In this document: piece by piece, positions 7,221 through 14,180 of the stretch | Layout: each line of letters starts with the position of its first letter | Numbering within the stretch: the first letter of the stretch is position 1 | Program-made: the position numbers and the translations under genes | Source of the DNA: DATGFK01 sp040007395 | Lineage (GTDB): Bacteria > Chloroflexota > Anaerolineae > Aggregatilineales > UBA2796 | Assembly: GCA_040007395.1 (NCBI GenBank) | Contig: JBDTVG010000192.1 | Coordinates: 1-18,630, forward strand | Length of the DNA: 18,630 bases | Direction of reading: 5' to 3' | Notes under the pieces: model-generated | The model's database searches: none | Told to the model about the DNA's origin: nothing | The model's input: only the letters and a program-made list of their open reading frames with translations

Positions 7221-8678
7221 TTAACCCTTTGCAGGTCCCTCATCGATAGCTGGGGTGCTTGCTTCTGTTTGTGGCACAGCGTCAGATGCCGAATCGGGGC
7301 TACCATTCGTGGAAACAACAGGGACAACATCTACACTGGCGGCAGGTACTGAGTCAGTGTTGCCATTCGTGGAAGCAGCAGCGGTAGCACCGGCAGGGCT
7401 ATTCGGACTAACGATTACTGGAGTCGGGGCACTGTCACTGGGAGGAACCGTGCTTCCAGTAATGACGACCGAAGGCGGTTGATCGTTTTGTGCTGCGGTG
7501 CTGGTATAAACTAAGGTCATCCCCGGAGCCGTCGGTTGGCCTGAGTCGGAGCTTGAATCGCCTTCTTTGGAGGGGATAGTAGGCGCTTGCAGAGAAACCA
7601 CCGTAGTCGATGAATCTGGCTGTGTGACAGTCAAGTTTGTGGTTGTCATTGATGGCTGACTACTGGGATCTCGCGAGATCGAAGCGCTCTTGGAAAGAGA
7701 CTGTTCAATCGCTTGCTGAGTCTGGATGGCCTGTTCAGTCCACTGATCACGTTCGCTTTGGAATAGGTCTTCGACCCGTTTGACAAACATTGAGCTTTTG
7801 GCAGGGTTAGCCTGATCTTCTGGGGGAAGGATGCTCCATGCATCCAACTCGATCTCTAGCAAATTGGCGATAGGGTGGTAGATCGGGTAATTGCGCCCGA
7901 ACATCTTGAGATCCATATAAGTCGCTAGCGCCACACTAAAAGCAGTCGTCACGGCAACCCAGACTTCCCAGCCCAGCGCGGCAACCACCGCTGACATGCC
8001 TGTCGCGACGATCACCCCGATACGCCAGCGGCGCATCTTATCGTAATCGTCACGCGACTTCACGAGATACCAGTCTTTTTGCTTATACACCCGGTACGCA
8101 ATGTATTGATCCACACTTAGCGAGCTGAAGCCATCATCGTTCGGGTCGTTAGTTTTACCGAGGATAATTTTCGGAACATCCATGATCGTCGCCTGGATGT
8201 AAGGGTCAGGCACGCCAATCCGATGAACCCGTTTATCAGCGTCTTGTAGATGCTGTAAAAGCGTTGTCTGCTGATCCACCGGGGATAGCGTCGCATATTC
8301 CCCAGCCTGCATCCGGTACATATAAATATCCCGACGTACCAGTTCCGCACCAATTCGGTACGCCAGCCACGACAGACTGGGCGAAAAGGTCACGGCATAG
8401 GTCATCAGTCCCGCCATGATTGCTGGGATCAGGATCAGGACTACTCTCAAAATGTTCGCGACTGTTACTATAGAAGGATCTACTGGATTTCGCACAAAAG
8501 TACTGATCACGGCCAATGTACTAGCGGCGAACCCCAAAATAATAATTGTTCGACGGGTGCTATTATGATTAAGTTTTTGAATGACAGAAGCGGAATCGTA
8601 ATCCAAAAAACGTCGCCAGGCCGCCAGAAGTGCCTGGTCTGAGTTCGTGCGAAAAGAAGTAGCAGGCTGTATTGACAT
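7221..8678 (-). CDS. Four-helix membrane protein, DUF4231/SLATT-like, with long Ser/Thr/Pro tail
   Basis: This 485-residue protein has no name I can give with certainty. It has two pairs of membrane helices: about 44-62 and 71-98, then 218-236 and 237-257. The stretch after the first pair (LSWLAYRIGAELVRRDIYMY, then RMQAGEYA) is typical of DUF4231, a family related to SLATT two-helix domains. A comparable soluble segment follows the second pair, so the fold may be a tandem of two units. Residues 300-330 look like an amphipathic helix (RVEDLFQSERDQWTEQAIQT). Residues 331-485 are low-complexity, rich in Ser, Thr, Pro, Val and Ala. GGAGGGA (minus strand, 8693-8687) lies 8 bases before the ATG. 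SLATT proteins are often predicted pore-forming effectors tied to nucleotide signals, but no nucleotidyltransferase or SLOG partner is nearby. A role here is unproven. Confidence 0.85.
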   Translation of the reverse strand: MSIQPATSFRTNSDQALLAAWRRFLDYDSASVIQKLNHNSTRRTIIILGFAASTLAVISTFVRNPVDPSIVTVANILRVVLILIPAIMAGLMTYAVTFSPSLSWLAYRIGAELVRRDIYMYRMQAGEYATLSPVDQQTTLLQHLQDADKRVHRIGVPDPYIQATIMDVPKIILGKTNDPNDDGFSSLSVDQYIAYRVYKQKDWYLVKSRDDYDKMRRWRIGVIVATGMSAVVAALGWEVWVAVTTAFSVALATYMDLKMFGRNYPIYHPIANLLEIELDAWSILPPEDQANPAKSSMFVKRVEDLFQSERDQWTEQAIQTQQAIEQSLSKSASISRDPSSQPSMTTTNLTVTQPDSSTTVVSLQAPTIPSKEGDSSSDSGQPTAPGMTLVYTSTAAQNDQPPSVVITGSTVPPSDSAPTPVIVSPNSPAGATAAASTNGNTDSVPAASVDVVPVVSTNGSPDSASDAVPQTEASTPAIDEGPAKG

Positions 8679-8718
8679 AGATTATGTCCCTCCGTGCGGT
8701 TCGCAGCAATCAATAGCT

Positions 8719-8747
8719 AGTATACACCCACTGACGCTAAAGGCTAA
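8719..8747 (-). promoter_or_regulatory. Candidate promoter of the minus-strand membrane-protein gene
   Basis: Read on the minus strand, TATACT (8724-8719) is a 5-of-6 match to the -10 box. TTAGCC (8747-8742) is a weak -35 at 17 bases spacing. Transcription would start about 33 bases before the ATG at 8678, leaving room for the GGAGGGA ribosome site. The -35 is poor, so this remains tentative. Confidence 0.4.
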
Positions 8748-8772
8748 TTTCTACACCACAAAAGATTAGCGT
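8734..8772. repeat. Spaced inverted repeat in the divergent promoter region
   Basis: ACGCTAA (8734-8740) and TTAGCGT (8766-8772) are exact inverted copies 32 bases apart, close to three helical turns. The left copy overlaps the upstream part of the candidate minus-strand promoter and both lie upstream of the plus-strand one. They could be a pair of regulator half-sites; a chance match is also possible. Confidence 0.3.
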
Positions 8773-8830
8773 ACTTATGCCGATATCCTATTGCGCCTGA
8801 AGCCTCTATTCCTATGCCGAGATGAGGTCG

Positions 8831-8839
8831 TGTTATAAT
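8831..8839 (+). promoter_or_regulatory. Extended -10 promoter of the partner-switching operon
   Basis: TGTTATAAT at 8831-8839 is a perfect extended -10 element (TG, one base, TATAAT). No good -35 is seen at 16-18 bases upstream, which is usual for extended -10 promoters. Transcription would begin near 8846, about 30 bases before the ATG at 8877. An in-frame ATG at 8838 lies inside this box and upstream of the predicted start site, so it cannot be the real start codon if this promoter is used. Confidence 0.7.
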
Positions 8840-8876
8840 GCCCCAGTACAAGTCTTTAACCGAGGGGGAAGTACTC

Positions 8877-9209
8877 ATGGAAATAAATGTTTTTGAAATG
8901 CACCGCGTCACGCTGATCGAACTTTCCGGGCGGGTCGATAGCACCAACGCCAACCAACTCGGCGAGACACTTAACGAACAAATCGATGCTGGACGCTATC
9001 AACTGGTGGTCGATCTCAGCCGCGTGGACTATATCAGCAGTGCCGGACTGCGTGAACTGGTGGCTGCGCTCAAGCGTGTCAAGCAGAGCAATGGCGATCT
9101 GCGCTTAACTACGCTCACCCCCCGCGTGCGCGATGTGTTTGCAGTCGCCGGACTTGATGCGATCTTCCAAATTTTCCAGACACAGGTCGAAGCCGTCGGC
9201 AGCTATTGA
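8877..9209 (+). CDS. STAS-domain anti-sigma factor antagonist (SpoIIAA/RsbV-like)
   Basis: This 110-residue protein is a single STAS domain, of normal length for the family. The order is beta strand VTLIELSGRVDSTNANQL, then YQLVVDLSRVDYISSAGL with the likely phosphorylated serine S54 or S55. A C-terminal helix follows with VRDVFAVAGLDAIFQIF. In partner switching, the unphosphorylated form binds an RsbW-type kinase and frees its target; phosphorylation by the kinase blocks this, and a PP2C phosphatase reverses it. The candidate partners are the next two genes. I chose the ATG at 8877 because GAGGGGGA at 8862-8869 precedes it and the longer frame would start inside the promoter. Confidence 0.93.
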   Translation: MEINVFEMHRVTLIELSGRVDSTNANQLGETLNEQIDAGRYQLVVDLSRVDYISSAGLRELVAALKRVKQSNGDLRLTTLTPRVRDVFAVAGLDAIFQIFQTQVEAVGSY

Positions 9210-9249
9210 TCCGGTTTGAACCCTGCCCTTAACAATACCGGAGATCGCG

Positions 9250-10062
9250 ATGGCTGTAGAACGCCAACTGACCATTCCTAACGCATTGGAGCATGTGCCA
9301 GAAGCGTGCGAGTTCGTCGTGCAGGCAGCCGAATCCGCTGGACTGGACGAACGCTCTGTGTATTATTGCGAGATGGCAGTAGACGAGTGGTGTACCAATA
9401 TTATTGAGCATGGCTATGGAGTTCAAGATAAACAACACGCCATTGATATTCACTGCCAGAGCAAACCGCAGTATTTATTAATTACGATCAGCGACGACAG
9501 CCCACCGTTTGACCCGAATACATTAAATGATACCGATCCAAGCAATATGCTCGAAGAACGCGAACCGGGCGGGCTGGGATGGTTTTTTATTCGCCGAATT
9601 ATGGATGAAGTTCACTACAGTTTCAAAGAAGGACGTAATACGCTGACGATGCTCAAGCGGGGAATTAAAATGGCACAAGAACCGTCGGCTGCCCTTATCG
9701 AGGCATTTTTTCCTTCGAGGGCGCTGGGCAATAATATCTGGGTGGTCATGCCCGGTGGCAGGCTCGACTCGGTGCAGGGGCAAAAACTCGAAGCTACTCT
9801 GGACGACCTGTTCAAAGCAGGACACTACGGGTTGATCGTCGAGATGAGCGCGGTAAGCTATATTTCTAGCGGCGGGTTAAAGGTATTGATTGCTGCATGG
9901 CGAACAACACAAAAACAGGGCAGCAATCTGATTCTGGCGGGGCTGCTTCCTTCGGTTCGCAAAGTCTTTGAGATCGCTGGACTGGATAGCCTGTTTGTGA
10001 TCACTGCCTCTATGGAAGATGCCGTCGCAACGATCAATGGCAACGCTTCGAATGGGTTGTGA
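9250..10062 (+). CDS. RsbW-like serine kinase domain fused to a STAS domain
   Basis: This 270-residue protein joins two partner-switching modules. Residues 1-140 are an RsbW/SpoIIAB-type HATPase domain: the N-box is EWCTNIIEHGY (E46, N50, H54), the G1 box is SDDSPPFDP (81-89) and the G2 box is GGLGWFFIRRI (107-117). In G1 a serine replaces the glycine usual in DxGxP. Residues 150-265 are a STAS domain with VSYISSGGL (S206 or S207 is the expected phosphosite) and VRKVFEIAGLDSLFVI. A kinase carrying its own substrate-like domain could self-regulate or compete with the stand-alone STAS protein encoded 40 bases upstream. GGAGA at 9240-9244 is the ribosome site. The stop overlaps the next start by four bases. 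Confidence 0.92.
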   Translation: MAVERQLTIPNALEHVPEACEFVVQAAESAGLDERSVYYCEMAVDEWCTNIIEHGYGVQDKQHAIDIHCQSKPQYLLITISDDSPPFDPNTLNDTDPSNMLEEREPGGLGWFFIRRIMDEVHYSFKEGRNTLTMLKRGIKMAQEPSAALIEAFFPSRALGNNIWVVMPGGRLDSVQGQKLEATLDDLFKAGHYGLIVEMSAVSYISSGGLKVLIAAWRTTQKQGSNLILAGLLPSVRKVFEIAGLDSLFVITASMEDAVATINGNASNGL

Positions 10063-13000
10063 ATGGATTGTCAAATACAGTGGACTCCAACGCTTTCCCA
10101 TGGATAACCCTCATCATTGTGGTGAGTTTGCTCAGTGCCGGATTGCTGGCTGTGGGTTTGGTCTTCGGCTATCTGCGGGGTGTACAGCGCGGTAGAGAGA
10201 TCAAGGAAAACGCTAGTGCCGATCTCGATAAGCTGGCAGGGGTAGGGCGGGCGATTCTTGGCGCACAACTGCGCGTCGATGCGTTGTGCGAGATCGTGTA
10301 CCAGCAAAGCGCCCGCATTGTAGAAACTGACGATTTTCAGCTTGGGTTGTTTGATGGCAGCGACTACGTGATCAAAGTCTGGGTACGTAGTGGTGAACGA
10401 CTTGATGGGCAGCGTTTTGCTGACGCAAGCAGCAGCGGCCTAATCGGTTGGGTGCGTACCTCGGCACAAGGGCTATTGGTCGGTGACTTCCAGCGAGAAT
10501 GGAACTCGCTTCCGGCAAAACCTAACTACGACTCTGCTAACCCTCCGCGTTCGGCAGTCTTTGTGCCGCTGATTGCGGGAGGTGATGTGATTGGGGTGCT
10601 GTCAGTTTTCAGCGACAGGCCAGATACATTCACCGATGAATCACGCCATCTGCTGATGGTTCTTTCTAGTCAAGCGGCAGGGGCCATCCGCAATGCCCAG
10701 CTTTACGAACAAACCCGCCAACGCGCCGATCAACTAAGAGTTATTGCGGAGGTGGGTCGGCAAATTACCTCGATCCAACCGCTGCCCAATCTATTCCGGC
10801 AAATTGTGACGTTGGTGCATGACAATTTTCATTATTACGCTGTAAGCATCCTAACCTGCGAAGAGTCCAATAACGAGATCCGTTTGCGAGCCAGCAGTAA
10901 CGCAGCCTTTGAACAGCAGGCACTTGTACATAAACCGGACGAAGGGCTGATTGGTTGGGCTTATACCAACAAGAAAACCGCCAATTCGCCTGATGTGGCA
11001 CAAGATTCCCGCTTCATATATTTGGCAACGCTAGACCAGACAAAATCCGAAATCTGTGTACCGTTGATCGTTGAGCAGCGTGTGTTAGGCATCCTCGATG
11101 TACAAAGCGACCAATTAAACGCTTTCAAGGATGACGATATATTTACCCTTGAATCGTTGGCGGGTCAGTTGGCGTTGGCACTTCAAGAGGCGCAATCGTA
11201 TGACATGGAGCGCCGACAGACCCAACGTATCAACGCGATGGCAGAGGCTTCCCGCGCTGTCGTGTCGATTCTGGACATCAACCAACTACTCGATCAAGTA
11301 GTGGATTTGATCGCGGATCACTTCGACTATGATCGTGTTCACCTGTTCCTGCGATCCGGTGATCAGGTGGTGTTCCGCAGTGGAAGCGGAGTTCACAGCG
11401 GCAAATGGGCAATAGAACATCTCACCTATAACATCAATGATAAAGGCTTTATCGCGTGGGTTGCTCGTCAAGGCGAACCGTTGGTTAGCGGCAATGTCCA
11501 TACCGATGATCGCTACCTCGCGGCTCCCGGCATTGAGGATAGCGCCAGCGAAATGACCGTGCCAATCCGCATGGGACAGCGGGCACTCGGCGTATTTGAC
11601 ATTCAGAGTATCCTGCCCAACGCTTTCAGCGATGAGGATGTTCGCTTAGTGCAGGCACTCGCCGATACTGTCGCGATTGGTTTGCGGAATGCAGGGTTGT
11701 TCGCTACCGAAACTCGCCGCCGTATGCTCGCTGAAACCTTACGCGAAGTGAGTACTGTATTGGCTTCTTCACTGGATCTGGCAAGTGTATTGGATGGGAT
11801 CTTGTTGGGTCTGGAACGGGTGGTCAATTACGATGCAGCCTTGATTATGCTGCTAGAACTGGAAGCTAACCTGTACCGGGTGAGCGCAGTACGTGGCGCG
11901 ATTGGCGAGGCCGATTTGATCGGGGAAACCGTCCCCGCCGACGAGAAATTATCTGATAATATCCATGAACTGATGGAAACTATTGAGCCACCGCATGTAG
12001 AACCGGCAGAGTCTGATAGGGGATACCATGATCATCTGTTTGTGCCGCTGCAAGTCGGTGGCAAGGACATTGGCATTCTCAGCATAGATCGTCTGGGATC
12101 AGATCACTTCAACCCAGAAGATATTGAAATCATCACGACTTTTGCAAATCAGGCTTCTGTCGCCATTGCCAACGCGCAACTCTATACTGCCCAAAAAGAG
12201 GAAGCATGGGTCTCGACAGCATTGCTACAGGTTGCTGAGGCCACAGGTCGTGCTACCACGCTGGATGAAGTTCTAAGCACGGTGGCGCGGATTACGCCGC
12301 TGTTGGTTGGTGTACAGTGGTGTGCTGTCTTCTTGACAGATCGCGATACGTTCCGCGTCGTGGAGATCGAAGGGGCAAACCCCCAGATCACGGCAGCACT
12401 CAAAGGTTATATCTTCAAAGACAGCGATTGGGAACCCTTCCGGCTGTTACGCAAAGACGGCAAGCCGCTGGTCATCGATCCTGAAATGCCGCTACCGACG
12501 ACATTGCCGATTGCCCTACCGCGCACCGAACACGCCGTTATGCTGCCACTCTACGCGAAAGGCGAGGTCATGGGCGCGATGCTGATCGGGCAGCGTGACG
12601 GTGCAGAATTGATGACCGAACGCAAGATCGAACTCGTCAGCGGAATCGCGAATCAGGCGGCGTTGGCGATAGAGAGCGCCCAGCTTTTTGCAGCACAGCA
12701 GGAAGAAGCATGGGTCACAACCGCGCTGTTGTCGGTAGCAGAGTCGGCAAATAGTACACTGGGCTTGAAGCAAACGTTGCGAACCATTGTTCGGCTTGTC
12801 CCGATGTTAGTTGGCGTGAACCGCTGTGGGATCATGCAGTGGGAACCGGAAGCAGGACATTTCGTGGGCGGTGCGGCGTGGGGGCTAACCCACGAAGCGG
12901 AACAACGATTCGCGGGGATAATCCTTTCACCCAAAGACAATCACTTTATCTACTTGCTATCAACTTCGCCGGAGCCGCAGCCGAGTGATCGTGACCCTGA

Positions 13001-13964
13001 AAAGGCATTGCCGGAAAGCTTAGCCCGCTTGTTCGAGACCGACGGACTGATCGGCTTCCCGCTAATCGCCAAGGGAAACCTCGTTGGCGCAATGCTGGTA
13101 GATCGGACTGAACCGGGCGAACTGATGAGCCATCGTCGTGTCAACATTCTAGTCGGCACAGCGCAGCAGGTAGCATTGGCAGTGGAAACCGCCCACTTGC
13201 AAGAGCAGGTCACTGAGCGTCAGCGGCTCGAACGCGAATTGGAAGTCGCACGGGGTATCCAGCACAGCTTTTTGCCACAGCAAGTTCCAACGCTTCCGGG
13301 CTGGGATCTTGCGGCGTTCTACCGCACCGCTCGACAGGTTGGTGGCGACTTTTACGACTTCATCCCCCTCAAGAATAACAAATGGGGTATTGTCATTGCC
13401 GATGTTGCCGATAAGGGAGTTCCGGCGGCGCTGTTTATGGTTCTGAGCCGCACCAATATACGTGCTTCTGCTTTTAGCCGCGATAACCCAGTGGAAACGC
13501 TGGAACGGGTCAACGAATTGCTACTTGCCGACAGTCGCTCCGATCTGTTTGTAACGGCATGGTATGGCGTGTGGGACCCCTCAACAGGTGAAATCGTGTA
13601 CGCGAGCGGTGGACACAACCCACCACTACTGATTCGCGCTAGCGGGATATGCGAGGAACTTTCGGCGCATGGCATCGCGCTCGGCGTAATCCCTTCGATA
13701 AAACTTGAGGAGAAGCGAATTACGCTCTTGAAGAACGATTTATTGGTTGCCTATACCGATGGTGTGACCGAAGCGATGCGGAGCGATGGTACTGACTTCG
13801 GTGTCGTTGGTTTGCAATCGACGGCAGCAAATGCGCGATATGGCAGCGCTGCTGAGATTATGCAGCGCATTGTTCAAACTCTGGATGCGTTCGCGGGCAG
13901 CGAACCGCAGTTCGACGACCTGACGCTGATCACGTTGAAGCGCACGGATACAGGCAACAGTTAG
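10059..13964 (+). CDS. Membrane-anchored multi-GAF sensor with C-terminal PP2C (SpoIIE/RsbU-type) phosphatase
   Basis: This 1301-residue protein starts with GTG at 10059, overlapping the previous TGA as GTGA, so translation is probably coupled. One membrane helix (about 14-36) is followed by six GAF-like units near 60-215, 225-380, 395-548, 560-708, 720-875 and 888-1042. A short coiled coil follows (1044-1066, QEQVTERQRLERELEVARGI), and then a SpoIIE-type PP2C domain (1070-1297). The metal-binding aspartates are in GGDFYD (D1097, D1100), IADVADKG (D1115), YTDGVTEA (D1234) and DDLTL (D1286, D1287); GGHNPPLL is also conserved. It should dephosphorylate the STAS proteins encoded just upstream when its GAF domains sense a signal. 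The signal is unknown. The membrane helix has almost nothing outside, so sensing is likely cytoplasmic. Confidence 0.93.
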   Translation: MNGLSNTVDSNAFPWITLIIVVSLLSAGLLAVGLVFGYLRGVQRGREIKENASADLDKLAGVGRAILGAQLRVDALCEIVYQQSARIVETDDFQLGLFDGSDYVIKVWVRSGERLDGQRFADASSSGLIGWVRTSAQGLLVGDFQREWNSLPAKPNYDSANPPRSAVFVPLIAGGDVIGVLSVFSDRPDTFTDESRHLLMVLSSQAAGAIRNAQLYEQTRQRADQLRVIAEVGRQITSIQPLPNLFRQIVTLVHDNFHYYAVSILTCEESNNEIRLRASSNAAFEQQALVHKPDEGLIGWAYTNKKTANSPDVAQDSRFIYLATLDQTKSEICVPLIVEQRVLGILDVQSDQLNAFKDDDIFTLESLAGQLALALQEAQSYDMERRQTQRINAMAEASRAVVSILDINQLLDQVVDLIADHFDYDRVHLFLRSGDQVVFRSGSGVHSGKWAIEHLTYNINDKGFIAWVARQGEPLVSGNVHTDDRYLAAPGIEDSASEMTVPIRMGQRALGVFDIQSILPNAFSDEDVRLVQALADTVAIGLRNAGLFATETRRRMLAETLREVSTVLASSLDLASVLDGILLGLERVVNYDAALIMLLELEANLYRVSAVRGAIGEADLIGETVPADEKLSDNIHELMETIEPPHVEPAESDRGYHDHLFVPLQVGGKDIGILSIDRLGSDHFNPEDIEIITTFANQASVAIANAQLYTAQKEEAWVSTALLQVAEATGRATTLDEVLSTVARITPLLVGVQWCAVFLTDRDTFRVVEIEGANPQITAALKGYIFKDSDWEPFRLLRKDGKPLVIDPEMPLPTTLPIALPRTEHAVMLPLYAKGEVMGAMLIGQRDGAELMTERKIELVSGIANQAALAIESAQLFAAQQEEAWVTTALLSVAESANSTLGLKQTLRTIVRLVPMLVGVNRCGIMQWEPEAGHFVGGAAWGLTHEAEQRFAGIILSPKDNHFIYLLSTSPEPQPSDRDPEKALPESLARLFETDGLIGFPLIAKGNLVGAMLVDRTEPGELMSHRRVNILVGTAQQVALAVETAHLQEQVTERQRLERELEVARGIQHSFLPQQVPTLPGWDLAAFYRTARQVGGDFYDFIPLKNNKWGIVIADVADKGVPAALFMVLSRTNIRASAFSRDNPVETLERVNELLLADSRSDLFVTAWYGVWDPSTGEIVYASGGHNPPLLIRASGICEELSAHGIALGVIPSIKLEEKRITLLKNDLLVAYTDGVTEAMRSDGTDFGVVGLQSTAANARYGSAAEIMQRIVQTLDAFAGSEPQFDDLTLITLKRTDTGNS

Positions 13965-14021
13965 CATAAGTTCAGCCAACCAGCCCACTATCAAAAGGGT
14001 TGAGTAGGCGTAACCCACTAA

Positions 14022-14071
14022 CGATTTAGGCAAATCGCCCATTTGCACAGGGAGAATTGTCGATTTGCACA
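14022..14071 (+). promoter_or_regulatory. Cluster of mutually exclusive inverted repeats upstream of the amino acid transporter
   Basis: The segment GCAAATCG (14030-14037) has three possible partners: CGATTT (14022-14027), ATTTGC (14041-14046) and CGATTTGC (14061-14068, a full 8-bp match). The motif ATTTGCACA itself is repeated exactly at 14041-14049 and 14063-14071, 22 bases apart, or two helical turns. This could be an operator array for a dimeric regulator or, if transcribed, an RNA switch. The region lies between the phosphatase stop and the binding-protein gene. Confidence 0.4.
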
Positions 14072-14104
14072 AGAAGGAAATAGGGTTATCGGTTACAGTT
14101 GGTA

Positions 14105-14135
14105 TTGACGACAGAACAGGCTCATGCAATATTTA
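14105..14135 (+). promoter_or_regulatory. Candidate promoter of the amino acid transporter operon
   Basis: TTGACG (14105-14110) is a 5-of-6 match to the -35 box. The best -10 is TATTTA (14130-14135) at a long 19-base spacing; the sequence around it, TGCAATATTTATGCA, is an imperfect palindrome that might bind a regulator. If correct, the leader would be about 40 bases and begin at the hairpin at 14142-14158. Confidence 0.4.
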
Positions 14136-14141
14136 TGCAAC

Positions 14142-14163
14142 GTCTGAAATGATCAGACTTTTT
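14142..14163 (+). terminator. Terminator-like hairpin just before the binding-lipoprotein gene
   Basis: GTCTGA (14142-14147), loop AATGA and TCAGAC (14153-14158) make a 6-bp stem followed directly by TTTTT (14159-14163). The shape is that of a weak intrinsic terminator, placed four bases before the AGGAG ribosome site (14167-14171) of the next gene. It may trim read-through from the phosphatase gene or act as an attenuator. The stem is short and AT-rich, so strength is doubtful. Confidence 0.4.
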
Positions 14164-14180
14164 AGTAGGAGAAATAGCTA

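Noticed and set aside
8838..8876. N-terminal extension of the STAS protein starting at the ATG at 8838
   Set aside because: That ATG lies inside a perfect extended -10 box, while the ATG at 8877 has a good ribosome site and gives a normal STAS domain length.
10052..10066. A 15-base match (ATGGGTTGTGAATGG) between the phosphatase start and 18109-18123
   Set aside because: One match of this length is not unexpected in a window this size, the codon context differs, and no flanking similarity exists.
13740..14129. Minus-strand frame of 129 residues over the phosphatase end
   Set aside because: Most of it is antisense to the conserved PP2C motifs, and the rest covers the transporter leader. It has no family signal.
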